64,000 nucleotides of DNA from Streptomyces albus subsp. albus (GCF_000719865.1 NZ_JOID01000005.1:62001-126000), one strand, 5' to 3'; shown: positions 46,614 through 55,218, counted from the stretch's first letter. Made by a program: numbers and translations. The notes: generated by a model not told the origin, from the letters alone.

Positions 46614-46642
46614 AGGATAGGCAGGGATTCGCCCCCGTGAAA
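46614..46642 (-). promoter_or_regulatory. Candidate promoter of the DUF3040 gene
   Basis: On the minus strand TTTCAC (46642-46637), 17 bases and TATCCT (46619-46614). Transcription would start about 45 bases before the GTG. Confidence 0.45.
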
Positions 46643-46839
46643 CCCGCTCCCCTCCGTCATTTCCCAGACGTGAGGGCACATCGGGTCAGGATCCGGGTGA
46701 CTCTCCCCTGCCGGCCCGTCCGACGATGCCGACCGTGTTCCCTCGATCATACGGGGCAATGCGTCCGATTGGGTGAGGCTGTGGCCCAGAGCATGCGCCA
46801 ACCGGAGCGGGACGACTCCGGACGGTATGCCGTACGGCG

Positions 46840-47619
46840 TCAGCCGGACTCCCGTTCACCCAGCACGTGGAGCTGGGTGGCGACGGACTGGAGGGCCGGG
46901 ACCTCGGCCGCGGCCGCCTCCAGCCGGAGCAGGGCTTCCAGGGCGCCGGGCTCGCTGTCGACCAGGGCGCCGGGCACCAGGTCGGCGAAGACCCGGACGC
47001 CGTGCACCGCCTCGACGGCCAGGCCGGCGTCGGCGACGAGCGCGGTCAGCTCGTCGGGGGTGAAGCGGCGGGGCACCGGGTCCCCCTCGCCCCAGCGCCC
47101 GCGCGGATCGGCCAGGACCTGCTGCGCCTCGGCGAAGTGCCCGGCGAGCGCGCGGGCGAGCACGGCACCGCCCATCCCGGCGGCGAGCAGACTGAGCGTG
47201 CCGGACGGACGGAGCGCCGCGACGGCGTTGCGCACGCCCTCCGCCGCGTCCTCCATGTACTCCAGGACGCCGTGGCAGAGAACGGCGTCGAAGCCGCCCG
47301 GCTCGACCACCTCGAACAGGCCGTGCGCGTCGCCCTGGACTCCGCGCACGCGGTCGGCGACTCCGGCTTCGGCGGCCCGCCGCTCCAGGGCGAAGAGGGC
47401 GTTGGGGCTGGGGTCGACCACGGTGACGCGGTGGCCCTGGCGGGCTACGGGCACCGCGAAATTGCCGGTGCCGCCGCCGGTGTCGAGCACGTCGAGCACA
47501 GGGCGGGCACCGTGCCCGCCCGGGTCCGCGCTCTTCATCCGGCGGTCCAGTGCCTCCCGGAGCACATCCCAGACCACGGCGGTGCGGAGAGAGGCTCGGG
47601 GGCGCATCGGGTCGGACAC
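46840..47619 (-). CDS. SAM-dependent methyltransferase, class I
   Basis: 259 residues. Motif I is VLDVLDTGGGTGNFAVPVARQGHRVTVVDPSP; VQGDAHGLFEV and FDAVLCHGVLEYMED provide motifs II-III. The pattern is close to CmoM/SmtA-type methyltransferases, but substrate cannot be assigned. A C-terminal helical region (LVPGALVDSEPGALEALLRLEAAAAEVPALQSVATQLHVLGE) is intact. It starts at GTG 47619. TAGGGT (47690-47685, minus strand) may be its -10. It follows the HEPN gene by 84 bases on the same strand. Confidence 0.9.
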   Translation of the reverse strand: MSDPMRPRASLRTAVVWDVLREALDRRMKSADPGGHGARPVLDVLDTGGGTGNFAVPVARQGHRVTVVDPSPNALFALERRAAEAGVADRVRGVQGDAHGLFEVVEPGGFDAVLCHGVLEYMEDAAEGVRNAVAALRPSGTLSLLAAGMGGAVLARALAGHFAEAQQVLADPRGRWGEGDPVPRRFTPDELTALVADAGLAVEAVHGVRVFADLVPGALVDSEPGALEALLRLEAAAAEVPALQSVATQLHVLGERESG

Positions 47620-47703
47620 GGCGGGTGACTCCTCGGCGCGGGACCGCCGGGGGTCGGCGGTCGCAGTCGGTGCAGGCGCCCTCCACCCTATTGCCTCTCC
47701 CGC

Positions 47704-48246
47704 TCAGCTCGCGTCGGGCTCCGCCTCCGGCCGGGGCTCGGGGTGACGGGCCTGCGGAAGCACCGGCTGGAGCACCAGCATCCGCTCCACGATGCGGAGG
47801 AACATCCCGGCGTCGCGCAGCAGATCGTCGGCGTCGCGGCTGCCCGCCGCGTCGCGTATGCCCGCCTCGGCGCGGGCCCGGCGGGCGGCTCCGGAGGCGA
47901 ACAGCATGCTCCACTCGGTCAGTTCGGGAGCCACCTCGGGCAGTACCTCCCACGCGCTGCGGATGCGCTGCCGGCGGCGCGGGGTGCTCTCGGGCCGGCC
48001 GCGGACCGCGAGCACGGCCGCGGCGGTCCGCAGGGCGGCGAGGTGTGCGGTGGCGTACCGCTCGTTCGGCTCCCGGAGTCCGGCGGCTTCGTCCAGTCCG
48101 GCACGGGCCTGGGAAAGCAGGCCCAGAGCTTCGGGCGGTGCGCCGGCCCGGCGCACCACGGGGTGAACGTCGGCCGGGGAGCCGGCGTGTGCGGGGGTGG
48201 TCCGGTTGCTGCGGCGTCGGCGCGCTGCGGCGGACGTGGTCGCCAT
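47704..48246 (-). CDS. SAV_6107-family HEPN domain protein
   Basis: 180 residues, all-helical in appearance. A basic N-terminus (ATTSAAARRRRSNR) precedes the helical core, where R63-Y-A-T-A-H68 fits the R-x4-6-H motif used by HEPN RNases. Named HEPN families are often toxins or RNA-processing nucleases, but the SAV_6107 group is conserved chromosomally in actinobacteria without a known partner. The ATG at 48246 has AGGAGG 7 bases upstream, which decides it against upstream in-frame Mets. It is divergent from the ABC/YhgE operon. Confidence 0.85.
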   Translation of the reverse strand: MATTSAAARRRRSNRTTPAHAGSPADVHPVVRRAGAPPEALGLLSQARAGLDEAAGLREPNERYATAHLAALRTAAAVLAVRGRPESTPRRRQRIRSAWEVLPEVAPELTEWSMLFASGAARRARAEAGIRDAAGSRDADDLLRDAGMFLRIVERMLVLQPVLPQARHPEPRPEAEPDAS

Positions 48247-48446
48247 GACGAACCTCCTGTCGTCGCGGAACGGCTGTAGGGGCCGTATGTGCATATCGTC
48301 GGGCACACCACTGACAATCCGTCCTGACCTGCGATTTTCCCTCTTTCCGGCCGCTTACCGGGCCGTCCCTGCCCGCGGACTCCCCGGCCCGCGCGAGACG
48401 GGGACCCCCGGCCGCGGGCCACCGGCCCGCGACCGATAGTTTTTGC

Positions 48447-48460
48447 ACTGACCAGTCAGT
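48447..48460. promoter_or_regulatory. TetR-type operator upstream of the ABC/YhgE operon
   Basis: ACTGAC-CA-GTCAGT, a 14-bp palindrome with perfect 6-base arms, 76 bases before the GTG at 48537. It shares the core GACCAGTC with the palindrome before the TetR gene at 51529. TAGTTT (48438-48443) just upstream could be the -10, so binding would block transcription. Confidence 0.7.
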
Positions 48461-48536
48461 TCAAGAAATGACGCCGTGATCGTTCCGCGTCGCCCCCGGG
48501 CGACCGCGGCACGGAAACGGGAGAGGGGACACGAGG

Positions 48537-49460
48537 GTGACGGACACCACCCCGGCGGGAGCGGCGGTCACGGCCACGGGTTTCGGCCTGCGGGGCCCCC
48601 GCGGCTGGGCCTTCCGCGACATCGCCGTCACGGCGGAACCCGGAGCGCTCATCGCCGTCGAGGGACCGTCGGGCACGGGCCGCACCTGTCTGCTGCTCGC
48701 CCTCACCGGGCGGATGCGGGCCCACGCCGGACAGGCGGAGGTCGCCGGCCTCCGGCTGCCGACCGGCCGCGGGGCCCGGCGGGGGCACATGGCCGCCGTA
48801 CGGCGGATCAGCGCCCTGGGCCCGGTCCCGGGCGTCTCCGAACTCGAGCCGTCCCTGACGGTCGCCGAGCACCTGCGCGAACGCGCCCTGATGGAACGCC
48901 GGTTCGGCGCCCCGCCCCGCGAGCTGCTGCGCCCGCGCGCAGCACGGGCGGCGGACCTGCGGCAACGGGTCGAGAGGGCGCTGGATGGCGCCGGGCTGGC
49001 GCCCGAGACCCTGCCCAAGGGCTCCCGTACGACGGTGCGGGATCTGGAGCGGCTGGAGTCGCTGCGGCTGTCGGTCGCGCTCGCGCTGATCGGCCGGCCG
49101 CGGCTGCTGGCCGTCGACGACACCGATCTCAAGCTGCACGGCGAGGAACGGGCCGCCGTATGGGACCTGCTGGCCGGGGTGGCCGCCGCGGGGACGACCG
49201 TCCTCGCCGTGTGCAGCCAGGCTCCGCCCGGCTCCGTCGTCGTCCGCACCACGGCCACGGACACGGCCGGGGACACGGCCGGGGACACGGCCGGGGACGA
49301 CGCGGCCGCCGGGCCTCCGGACACCCGCGCGGACTCCGGGAACGGAACGGCGGGCAGGCCGGCGGACGGGTCCGCGGAGGAAACGACGGACGGGCCGACC
49401 GGCGCACCAACGGACGGGAAGGGGACGGCGGATGCGTTCGCCACGACTCGCCGCGCTTGA
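48537..49460 (+). CDS. Degenerate ABC-transporter ATPase-like protein
   Basis: 307 residues with the overall shape of an ABC ATPase, but key residues replaced. Walker A is GPSGTGRT (43-50, Arg49 instead of Lys). The signature position reads LERLE (170-174) instead of LSGGQ. Walker B is LLAVDDTD with Asp195 where the catalytic Glu should be. The H-loop position is CSQ (226-228) without His. A low-complexity tail (about 235-300) is partly encoded by three tandem 12-bp repeats (GACACGGCCGGG). It may be a structural or weak ATPase. Its 3' end overlaps the YhgE gene by 29 bases, so the two are co-translated. Confidence 0.88.
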   Translation: MTDTTPAGAAVTATGFGLRGPRGWAFRDIAVTAEPGALIAVEGPSGTGRTCLLLALTGRMRAHAGQAEVAGLRLPTGRGARRGHMAAVRRISALGPVPGVSELEPSLTVAEHLRERALMERRFGAPPRELLRPRAARAADLRQRVERALDGAGLAPETLPKGSRTTVRDLERLESLRLSVALALIGRPRLLAVDDTDLKLHGEERAAVWDLLAGVAAAGTTVLAVCSQAPPGSVVVRTTATDTAGDTAGDTAGDDAAAGPPDTRADSGNGTAGRPADGSAEETTDGPTGAPTDGKGTADAFATTRRA

Positions 49461-51525
49461 GCTGCGGCGCTTCGGCCGGGGCCGGATGCCGCGGGCGGCA
49501 CTCGTCGCCCTGCTCCTGCTGCCGCTGCTCTACGGAGCGCTCTACCTCTGGTCGTTCTGGGACCCGTACGGCCGGCTCGACAAGGTCCCGGCCGCCCTGG
49601 TCAACGCCGACCGCGGCGCCACCGTCGCGGGTGAGCGGCTCGCCGCGGGAGACAGGATCGCCGACGGCCTCCGCGACAGTCACACGTTCGAGTGGCACGA
49701 GGTCAGTGCCGCCGAGGCCCGTGCGGGGGTGGAGAGCGGCCGCTACTACCTCTCGCTGTCCGTACCGGAGGACTTCAGCGAGCGCCTCGCCTCCGGCTCC
49801 GGCGGCCGGCGCCCGGTGAGCGGCGCGCTCCGGGTGCGCACCAACGACGCCAACAACTACGTCGTCGGGCAGATCTCCCGGACCGTCTTCGCGGAGGTGC
49901 GCTCCGCCGCTTCGGCGGACACCGCCCGCTCCTACCTGGACAAGATCTTCCTCTCCTTCTCCGACATCCACGGAGCCACCGAGAAGGCCGCCAAGGGCGC
50001 CGACAAGGTGGACAAGGGGGTGGGCAGGGCACACCGGGGCGCCACGGATCTCGCGGACGGCCTGACCAGGGCCGAGAAGGGCAGCGGCGACCTCAGGACC
50101 GGCCTGCGGAAGCTCCACGACGGCTCCCGCCGCCTGGACTCCGGCGCCGCCGGCGTGGCCGAGGGCACCGGGAAGCTCGCCGCCGAGGCGGAACGGATGG
50201 GCCGTCTCGTCCCCTTCCTCAAGGAGCACGGGGACGAGATCGGGCGCACCGCCGGCCTGGTCGCCGACACCGCCGGGACCGTCCGCGGCCATCTCGGTGA
50301 CCTCCCCTCCCCCACGACCTCGGCCGAGCTGGCCCGGGAGAGCCGCGAGGCCGCGGACTTCCTCGCGGCCGACCACAAGGAGCGCTGCGAGCCGGCCCCG
50401 GCGCCGGGCGACGACGCCTGCCCGCGGCTGGAGAAGGCCGCCGAGGCGGCCGGCAAGGCCGCGGACGCCGCGGAGACCGTCGAGTCCCTGGTGCGCGGCG
50501 AGAACGGCGAACTGGACCGGCTGGACCGCGACCTGGCCTCCGTGCAGCGGTACGCCCGGACCCTGGAGCGGAAGGCCCCGCTGCTCTGGAAGGACGTCGA
50601 CACCGCCGTCAAGGGGATCGAGAAGCTGGACGCGGGCGCGAAGAAGGTCGCCCGGGGCGCGCACTCCCTGCACACCGGTCTGACCACCGTCAAGAAGGGC
50701 TCGGAGAGCCTCGACCGCGGCATCGGGAAGCTCTCCGAGGGCGCGGACGATCTGGACGGCGGTCTGTTCCGGCTGGCGGACGGATCGGAGAAGCTGGCCG
50801 GCGGCCTCCACGACGGCGCGCGGAAGATCCCGGACTACGACCGCGACGAGCGCGACGCGCGAACGGAGGTCATGGCCGATCCGGTCCAGCTCGCCAACCG
50901 CTCGCTGCACACGGCGCCGAACTACGGCACGGGCTTCGCCCCGTACTTCATCCCGCTCTCCCTCTGGGTGGGTGCCATGGTCGCGTACATGCTGATCCAG
51001 CCGCTCAACCGGCGCGCCCTGGCCACGGGCGCCTCCTCCTGGCGCATCGCGGTGGCCGGCTGGCTGCCCGTCGCCGCCCTGGGAGTACTGCAGACGGCGG
51101 CCCTGATGTCCGTACTCCACTGGGGACTCGGGCTGCGGATGGCGCGGGCGGCGGGCACCATCGGCTTCCTGCTGCTGGTCACCGCCTGCTTCGCGGCCGT
51201 CGTCCAGTGGCTGAACGCGCGCTTCGGTCCGGCCGGCCGCATCCTCGTGCTGGCGCTGCTCATGCTTCAGCTCACCTCCGCGGGCGGCACCTACCCCGTC
51301 CAGACCAGCCCCGGGTTCTTCAACGCCGTCCACCCCTTCCTGCCGATGACCCATGTCGTCGAGGGGCTGCGCCGGCTGATCACCGGCGGCGGGCTGGAAC
51401 CGGTCTGGCAGGGCACCGCCGTACTCGCCGCGTACACCCTGGGCGCGCTGGCGCTCACCGCCTGGTCGGCCCGGCGCCGCCAGGTGTGGACGGTGGACCG
51501 GCTGCACCCGGAGCTGAGCCTGTGA
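49432..51525 (+). CDS. YhgE/Pip-domain ABC-2-type membrane protein
   Basis: 697 residues. An N-terminal helix (ALVALLLLPLLYGALYLWSFWDPYGRLDKVPAALVNADRG) leads into a long extracytoplasmic helical region rich in SxG/DxG heptads (GADKVDKGVGRAHRGATDLADGLTRAEKGSGDLRTGLRKLHDGSRRLDSGAAGVAEG). Five to six C-terminal membrane helices follow. This is the YhgE/Pip (phage infection protein) and ESX-associated architecture. Members act as export pumps or phage receptors; the ligand here is unknown. It partners the degenerate ATPase and is likely repressed by the TetR protein downstream. Confidence 0.95.
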   Translation: MRSPRLAALELRRFGRGRMPRAALVALLLLPLLYGALYLWSFWDPYGRLDKVPAALVNADRGATVAGERLAAGDRIADGLRDSHTFEWHEVSAAEARAGVESGRYYLSLSVPEDFSERLASGSGGRRPVSGALRVRTNDANNYVVGQISRTVFAEVRSAASADTARSYLDKIFLSFSDIHGATEKAAKGADKVDKGVGRAHRGATDLADGLTRAEKGSGDLRTGLRKLHDGSRRLDSGAAGVAEGTGKLAAEAERMGRLVPFLKEHGDEIGRTAGLVADTAGTVRGHLGDLPSPTTSAELARESREAADFLAADHKERCEPAPAPGDDACPRLEKAAEAAGKAADAAETVESLVRGENGELDRLDRDLASVQRYARTLERKAPLLWKDVDTAVKGIEKLDAGAKKVARGAHSLHTGLTTVKKGSESLDRGIGKLSEGADDLDGGLFRLADGSEKLAGGLHDGARKIPDYDRDERDARTEVMADPVQLANRSLHTAPNYGTGFAPYFIPLSLWVGAMVAYMLIQPLNRRALATGASSWRIAVAGWLPVAALGVLQTAALMSVLHWGLGLRMARAAGTIGFLLLVTACFAAVVQWLNARFGPAGRILVLALLMLQLTSAGGTYPVQTSPGFFNAVHPFLPMTHVVEGLRRLITGGGLEPVWQGTAVLAAYTLGALALTAWSARRRQVWTVDRLHPELSL

Positions 51526-51528
51526 GCT

Positions 51529-51540
51529 CCGACCAGTCGG
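51529..51540. promoter_or_regulatory. TetR-type operator upstream of the TetR gene
   Basis: CCGAC-CA-GTCGG palindrome between the YhgE stop and the TetR ATG. It shares GACCAGTC with the 48447 site, suggesting autoregulation by the same protein. Confidence 0.55.
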
Positions 51541-51572
51541 TAGACCGCCCGGTAACCAGGAGAATCACCGGT

Positions 51573-52199
51573 ATGGAGAGCACGAGCACCCGCCGCCGGG
51601 CCACCCGCACCAAGCTCTACGAGGCGGCCGTCACGCTCATCGCGGAGCAGGGCTTCTCGGCCACCACGGTGGAGGAGATCGCCGAGCGCGCCGGGGTGGC
51701 CAAGGGCACCGTCTACTACAACTTCGCCAGCAAGAGCGAACTGTTCGAGGAACTGCTCCGGCACGGGGTGGGGATGCTCACCGCCTCGCTCCAGCGGGCC
51801 GCAGACGAGACCGCGCGGCGCGGCGGCAGCCGGGTGGACGCGCTGGACGCCATGGTCCGCGCCGGGCTGGCCTTCATCGACCGCTACCCGGCCTTCACCC
51901 AGCTCTACGTGGCCGAGCTGTGGCGCACCAACCGGGCCTGGCAGGACACCCTGCTGGTGCTGCGGCAGCAGGCGGTCGCGGTCGTGGAGACGGTGATCCG
52001 GGAGGCCGTGGAGCGCGGCGAGGTGAGCCGGGAGGTCGATGTCCAGCTGACGGCGGCGGCCCTGGTCGGGATGGTGCTGGTGGCGGCGCTGGACTGGAAG
52101 GCGTTCCAGCAGGAGCGGACCCTCGACGACGTCCACGCCGCGCTGTCCCGGCTGCTGCAGGGGCGGGTCGGCGGAGAGCGGTGCGCGCCGCGCGAGTGA
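51573..52199 (+). CDS. TetR/AcrR-family transcriptional regulator
   Basis: 208 residues. The helix-turn-helix (RTKLYEAAVTLIAEQGFSATTVEEIAERAGVAKGTVYYNFASKSELFEELL, about 12-62) is canonical. The C-terminal ligand domain is typical of the TetR_C group (LAFIDRYPAFTQLYVAELWRTNRAWQDTLL; AALVGMVLVAALDWKAFQQE). The ATG at 51573 has an AGGAG about 11 bases upstream; the frame is open further up but lacks a Met. It probably represses the upstream ABC/YhgE pair and itself. Confidence 0.93.
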   Translation: MESTSTRRRATRTKLYEAAVTLIAEQGFSATTVEEIAERAGVAKGTVYYNFASKSELFEELLRHGVGMLTASLQRAADETARRGGSRVDALDAMVRAGLAFIDRYPAFTQLYVAELWRTNRAWQDTLLVLRQQAVAVVETVIREAVERGEVSREVDVQLTAAALVGMVLVAALDWKAFQQERTLDDVHAALSRLLQGRVGGERCAPRE

Positions 52200-52266
52200 G
52201 CGGCTCGCGCGCGCGGCGCGGGGCGCGGCGCGCCCGGGTGCCGGCGGGCGTGAGCGCGTGAAAAGG

Positions 52267-52315
52267 CGCTGCCCTGGCGTGGTGCGATCCCCCGTCGTAC
52301 CCCGCCAGGACAGCG
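52267..52315 (+). terminator. Hairpin terminator after the TetR gene
   Basis: CGCTGCCCTGGCG (52267-52279) pairs with CGCCAGGACAGCG (52303-52315), 12 of 13 bp. The loop is 23 bases and is followed by TT. Confidence 0.6.
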
Positions 52316-52667
52316 TTCCCCCGTGCCCCCGTGCCCGGGGTCTCCCCGTGTTCCGGGGCCTCCCCGTGCCGCCCGGACGAGCTCCCCCGTGGTGCTCCTC
52401 CGGGCCGTTCCGGGGTGCCGCGCCGTTCCGCCGCCCCGTGCCGGCGGTGCCGGCGGGCTCCCCTCGCGCCCCTCACTCTTCCGTTCGCGGCCGTCCCGTC
52501 CCATCCGCGCGGCTACTCATCCGCCGTCTGGGTACAGATACTCAGACCACGCGCCGGATACTCACGGCCGGGTACGGCGGCACCTCCGCAACCCGGCGAA
52601 GGCCCCGGCCGGGCGGGCGGACGGGGCACCGGCACGGCCGTCGGTCCCCCCGGCTAAGGTCTCGCCC
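52316..52667. other. Gene-free, low-complexity intergenic sequence
   Basis: About 350 bases of C/G-skewed sequence with short CCCCGTG and CCGGGG repeats. Open frames through it give Pro/Arg/Ser-rich shadow proteins that run into the next gene, so I call none. TAAGGT at 52655-52660 is the promoter element of the following gene. Confidence 0.4.
52655..52660 (+). promoter_or_regulatory. -10 element (TAAGGT) for a probably leaderless mRNA
   Basis: TAAGGT ends 7 bases before the ATG at 52668; no Shine-Dalgarno is present. Confidence 0.55.
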
Positions 52668-54221
52668 ATGGCACGGATTGCGGTGATCGGCGCCGGCACG
52701 GGCGCGATGGCGGCGGCCGCCCGGCTGGCCGTGGCAGGCCACCGGGTGGCGGTGTACGAGCGCGCGGAGACGTACGGCGGCGCCCTCCGCCGCTTCGAGC
52801 GCGACGGGTTCGGACTCGACACCGGCCCCGGGCTGCTCCATCTGCCCGCCGTCTTCCGCGACTTGTTCCTCAAGACCGGCAAGGAGCCGCTGGAGTCGTG
52901 CGTCGGGCTGAGCCAGGTCGACCCGGCGAGCCGGCATCTCTTCGCGGACGGTACGGACCTCTCCCTGCCGGGCGCCTCCCGGGCCGGTGTGATCCGGGCT
53001 CTCGACACGGCGCTCGGCGCCGGCGCCGGTGAGCGCTGGAGCGAGCTGCTGGGCCGCGCCCGGGAGACCTGGGAGGTCACCCGGCGCCCGCTGCTGGAGG
53101 AGCCCCTGCCGCGCGAACGGGCGGCCTCCCTGGAGCGCGATCCGTACCCTGCGCGGGCCGGCCGGGGGCTGCTCGGCCTGCGGCGGGCGCGGCCGCCCCG
53201 CAGCCTCGCCGAGCTGGCCCGGCGCGAGCTGCGCGATCCGCGGCTGGCCGCCCTCCTGGAGAGCCACGCCCTGGCCTACGGCTTCGACCCGCGGACCGTG
53301 CCCGCGAGCGCGGCCGTGCTGCCGTATGTGGAGCACACCTTCGGCAGCTGGTACGTACGCGGCGGAATGCGGGCCCTCGCGGAGGCCCTGTACGAGCGCT
53401 GCCGCGCGCGGGGCGTGGAGTTCACCTTCGGCGCGGAGGTGACGGGCGTGTCCGTGCGGGACGGGCGGGCGGCCGGCCTGGAGATACGGAACGGCGGCCC
53501 GGTGGAGGCCGACGCCGTGGTCTCCGGCGTCGACGCCCGGCTGCTGTACGGCGGGCTGCTGCCGCCGGAGGCGGGCGCGCCGCCCTCGCCGCCGCCGGCC
53601 ACCTCCTCGCCCGGTTACGGCCGGTTCAGCCTGCTGCTGGCGCTGCGTGGCCCGCGCCCGGACGGGACGGCCCACCGCACGGTGCTGCACGCCGCCGATC
53701 CGGCGGCCGAACGGGCCGGTCTGGACGGAGACTTCGGCGGCCTCTGCGACCGGCCGACGGTGACGGTGCTGCGCCCCGGCGATCCCGGGCTGCTCCCGGA
53801 CGACGGCCATGAGACCGCGGTGCTGTCCGTGACCGTCCCGCCGCACGCCTCCGGGGAGGGCGCGGCGGGGGGCACGCTGGACTGGACCGCCGGGGACCGG
53901 GCCGAGCGGTTCGCCGACGCCGTCCTGGCCGCCGCCGGCAAGGCCGGGCTCGATCTGGAGAGCCGGATGCTGTGGCGGGAGATCCGGACCCCGGCCGACA
54001 CGGAGCGCGAGACGGGGGCGCCCGGGGGCTCGGTGCCGGGCCCCGCGCTGGCGGGCGCCGGCGGGGCGTTCCTGCGCGCCGGCAACCGCGCCGCTGTCGG
54101 CGGGCTGTACCTGGTGGGCGGTTCCGCTCATCCCGGCGGCGGGCTCGCCCACACCGGTATGTCGGGCGCCCTGGCCGCGGGCCTGATCGTGAACGGCGAC
54201 GACTGGCGCGGCTCGCAGTAG
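52668..54221 (+). CDS. FAD-dependent phytoene-desaturase-like oxidoreductase
   Basis: 517 residues. The dinucleotide-binding GAGTGAMAAAARLAVAGHRVAVYERAETYGG starts at the third residue. FGLDTGPGLLHLPAVFRDLF, TFGSWYVRGGMRALAEALYERC and the C-terminal LYLVGGSAHPGGGLAHTGMSGALAAGLIV are the CrtI/carotenoid-desaturase family pattern. The substrate is unknown and no carotenoid genes are nearby, so the name reflects fold, not pathway. The ATG is set by the leaderless -10 and the immediate Rossmann strand. Confidence 0.92.
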   Translation: MARIAVIGAGTGAMAAAARLAVAGHRVAVYERAETYGGALRRFERDGFGLDTGPGLLHLPAVFRDLFLKTGKEPLESCVGLSQVDPASRHLFADGTDLSLPGASRAGVIRALDTALGAGAGERWSELLGRARETWEVTRRPLLEEPLPRERAASLERDPYPARAGRGLLGLRRARPPRSLAELARRELRDPRLAALLESHALAYGFDPRTVPASAAVLPYVEHTFGSWYVRGGMRALAEALYERCRARGVEFTFGAEVTGVSVRDGRAAGLEIRNGGPVEADAVVSGVDARLLYGGLLPPEAGAPPSPPPATSSPGYGRFSLLLALRGPRPDGTAHRTVLHAADPAAERAGLDGDFGGLCDRPTVTVLRPGDPGLLPDDGHETAVLSVTVPPHASGEGAAGGTLDWTAGDRAERFADAVLAAAGKAGLDLESRMLWREIRTPADTERETGAPGGSVPGPALAGAGGAFLRAGNRAAVGGLYLVGGSAHPGGGLAHTGMSGALAAGLIVNGDDWRGSQ

Positions 54222-54264
54222 GCCGCGCCGGCGGCGCGGCGGAGCCGGGCCGGGTTCCGCCGGG

Positions 54265-55218
54265 TCAGTAGCGGTACTGCTGCTCGTCGAAGCCGCTGTT
54301 GTAGCCGGGAGGCGCCTGGTACGGGTAGGGCTGCTGGTCCGCCGGGGCCTCCTCGGGCGGAAGGGGCGCTCCGCCGTCCCGCGGCTGGGGCACCCAGACG
54401 CCACCGGGCGGGGTCTCGGAGTACGGCTGCGCGTACGGGTCCGCCGCGTACGGGTCCGCCGCCTGGTACGGCGCGCCCGCGTACGGGTCGGCCGCTCCGT
54501 AGGCCGTGCCGCCCTGGGCGTAGTCCTGACCGTAGCCCTGGTTCTGCGCGCCCGCGTACGGGTCGGAGTAGTCGCCGTACTGCGCCGCCTGGTAGTCGTA
54601 CGTGCCCTCGCCGTAGCCGGTCTGGCCGCCCGCCTGCCCCGTGGTGGCGCCGGTTCCCGCGTAGGAGCCGTAGCCGTCGTCGTAGCCGGCGTACTCGTCG
54701 TAGCCGCCCCGGCCCGTGTCGCGTCCGGGATCGCCGTAGCGGGTGTCGCCGTAGATGCCGTACTCGCCGGTGTCGTCGGGCAGCGGCTCGGGCCGGTAGA
54801 CCTCCGGCTCCGGCTCCCGTTCCGGGCGTGCGCCGGCGCCGGGGAACCCGCCGCCGTCCGCGAACTCGCCGCCGTCGGGCAGCGCTTCGAGCTCCGAGAC
54901 CTCCAGCGTGGGCTCCGACCGGTGCCCGGGGTCGCCCTTGCGGCGCTTGCTCGCGCCCGGCTTGCCGCCGATGGCCCACCCGGTGGAGAAGCCGCGCCGG
55001 AAGGAGAGCGTGACGAACGTCTGCCCGACGGCGAAGGCCATCGCCCCGATCCCGATCAGGATCACGGAGGGGATGAGCAGGACGCCGACGACCACGCAGG
55101 AGAAGCCCGCGAAGGCGAGGAGCCGCCAGCGCAGCCGCGCCTTGTACTGCAGCAGCACTTCACCGAGCAGCCAGAGGGCGACGACCCCGAATGCGATGTA
55201 GAGGACTGTCCAGCCCAT
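54265..55218 (-). CDS. Membrane protein with tyrosine/glycine-rich low-complexity tail
   Basis: 317 residues. Three membrane helices in the first 75 residues (WTVLYIAFGVVALWLLGEVLL; LLAFAGFSCVVVGVLLIPSVILIGIGAMAFAVGQTFVTL) are followed by a basic patch (GASKRRKGDPG) and a ~190-residue cytosolic tail. The tail is dominated by Tyr, Gly, Ala, Gln, Asp and Pro (DEYAGYDDGYGSYAGTG, repeated ADPYAG and DPYA units). The tail resembles prion-like or phase-separating sequences. Homologues in Streptomyces are unannotated. It is 30 bases from metF on the same strand, downstream of it. Confidence 0.85.
   Translation of the reverse strand: MGWTVLYIAFGVVALWLLGEVLLQYKARLRWRLLAFAGFSCVVVGVLLIPSVILIGIGAMAFAVGQTFVTLSFRRGFSTGWAIGGKPGASKRRKGDPGHRSEPTLEVSELEALPDGGEFADGGGFPGAGARPEREPEPEVYRPEPLPDDTGEYGIYGDTRYGDPGRDTGRGGYDEYAGYDDGYGSYAGTGATTGQAGGQTGYGEGTYDYQAAQYGDYSDPYAGAQNQGYGQDYAQGGTAYGAADPYAGAPYQAADPYAADPYAQPYSETPPGGVWVPQPRDGGAPLPPEEAPADQQPYPYQAPPGYNSGFDEQQYRY

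Noticed and set aside
46475..46801. 108-codon minus-strand frame upstream of the DUF3040 gene
   Set aside because: Covers the predicted promoter and overlaps the DUF3040 start in another frame; no RBS or domain.
52258..52686. 142-codon frame after the TetR gene
   Set aside because: Begins inside the terminator hairpin region, has Pro/Arg-rich composition, and overlaps the promoter and start of the FAD oxidoreductase gene.
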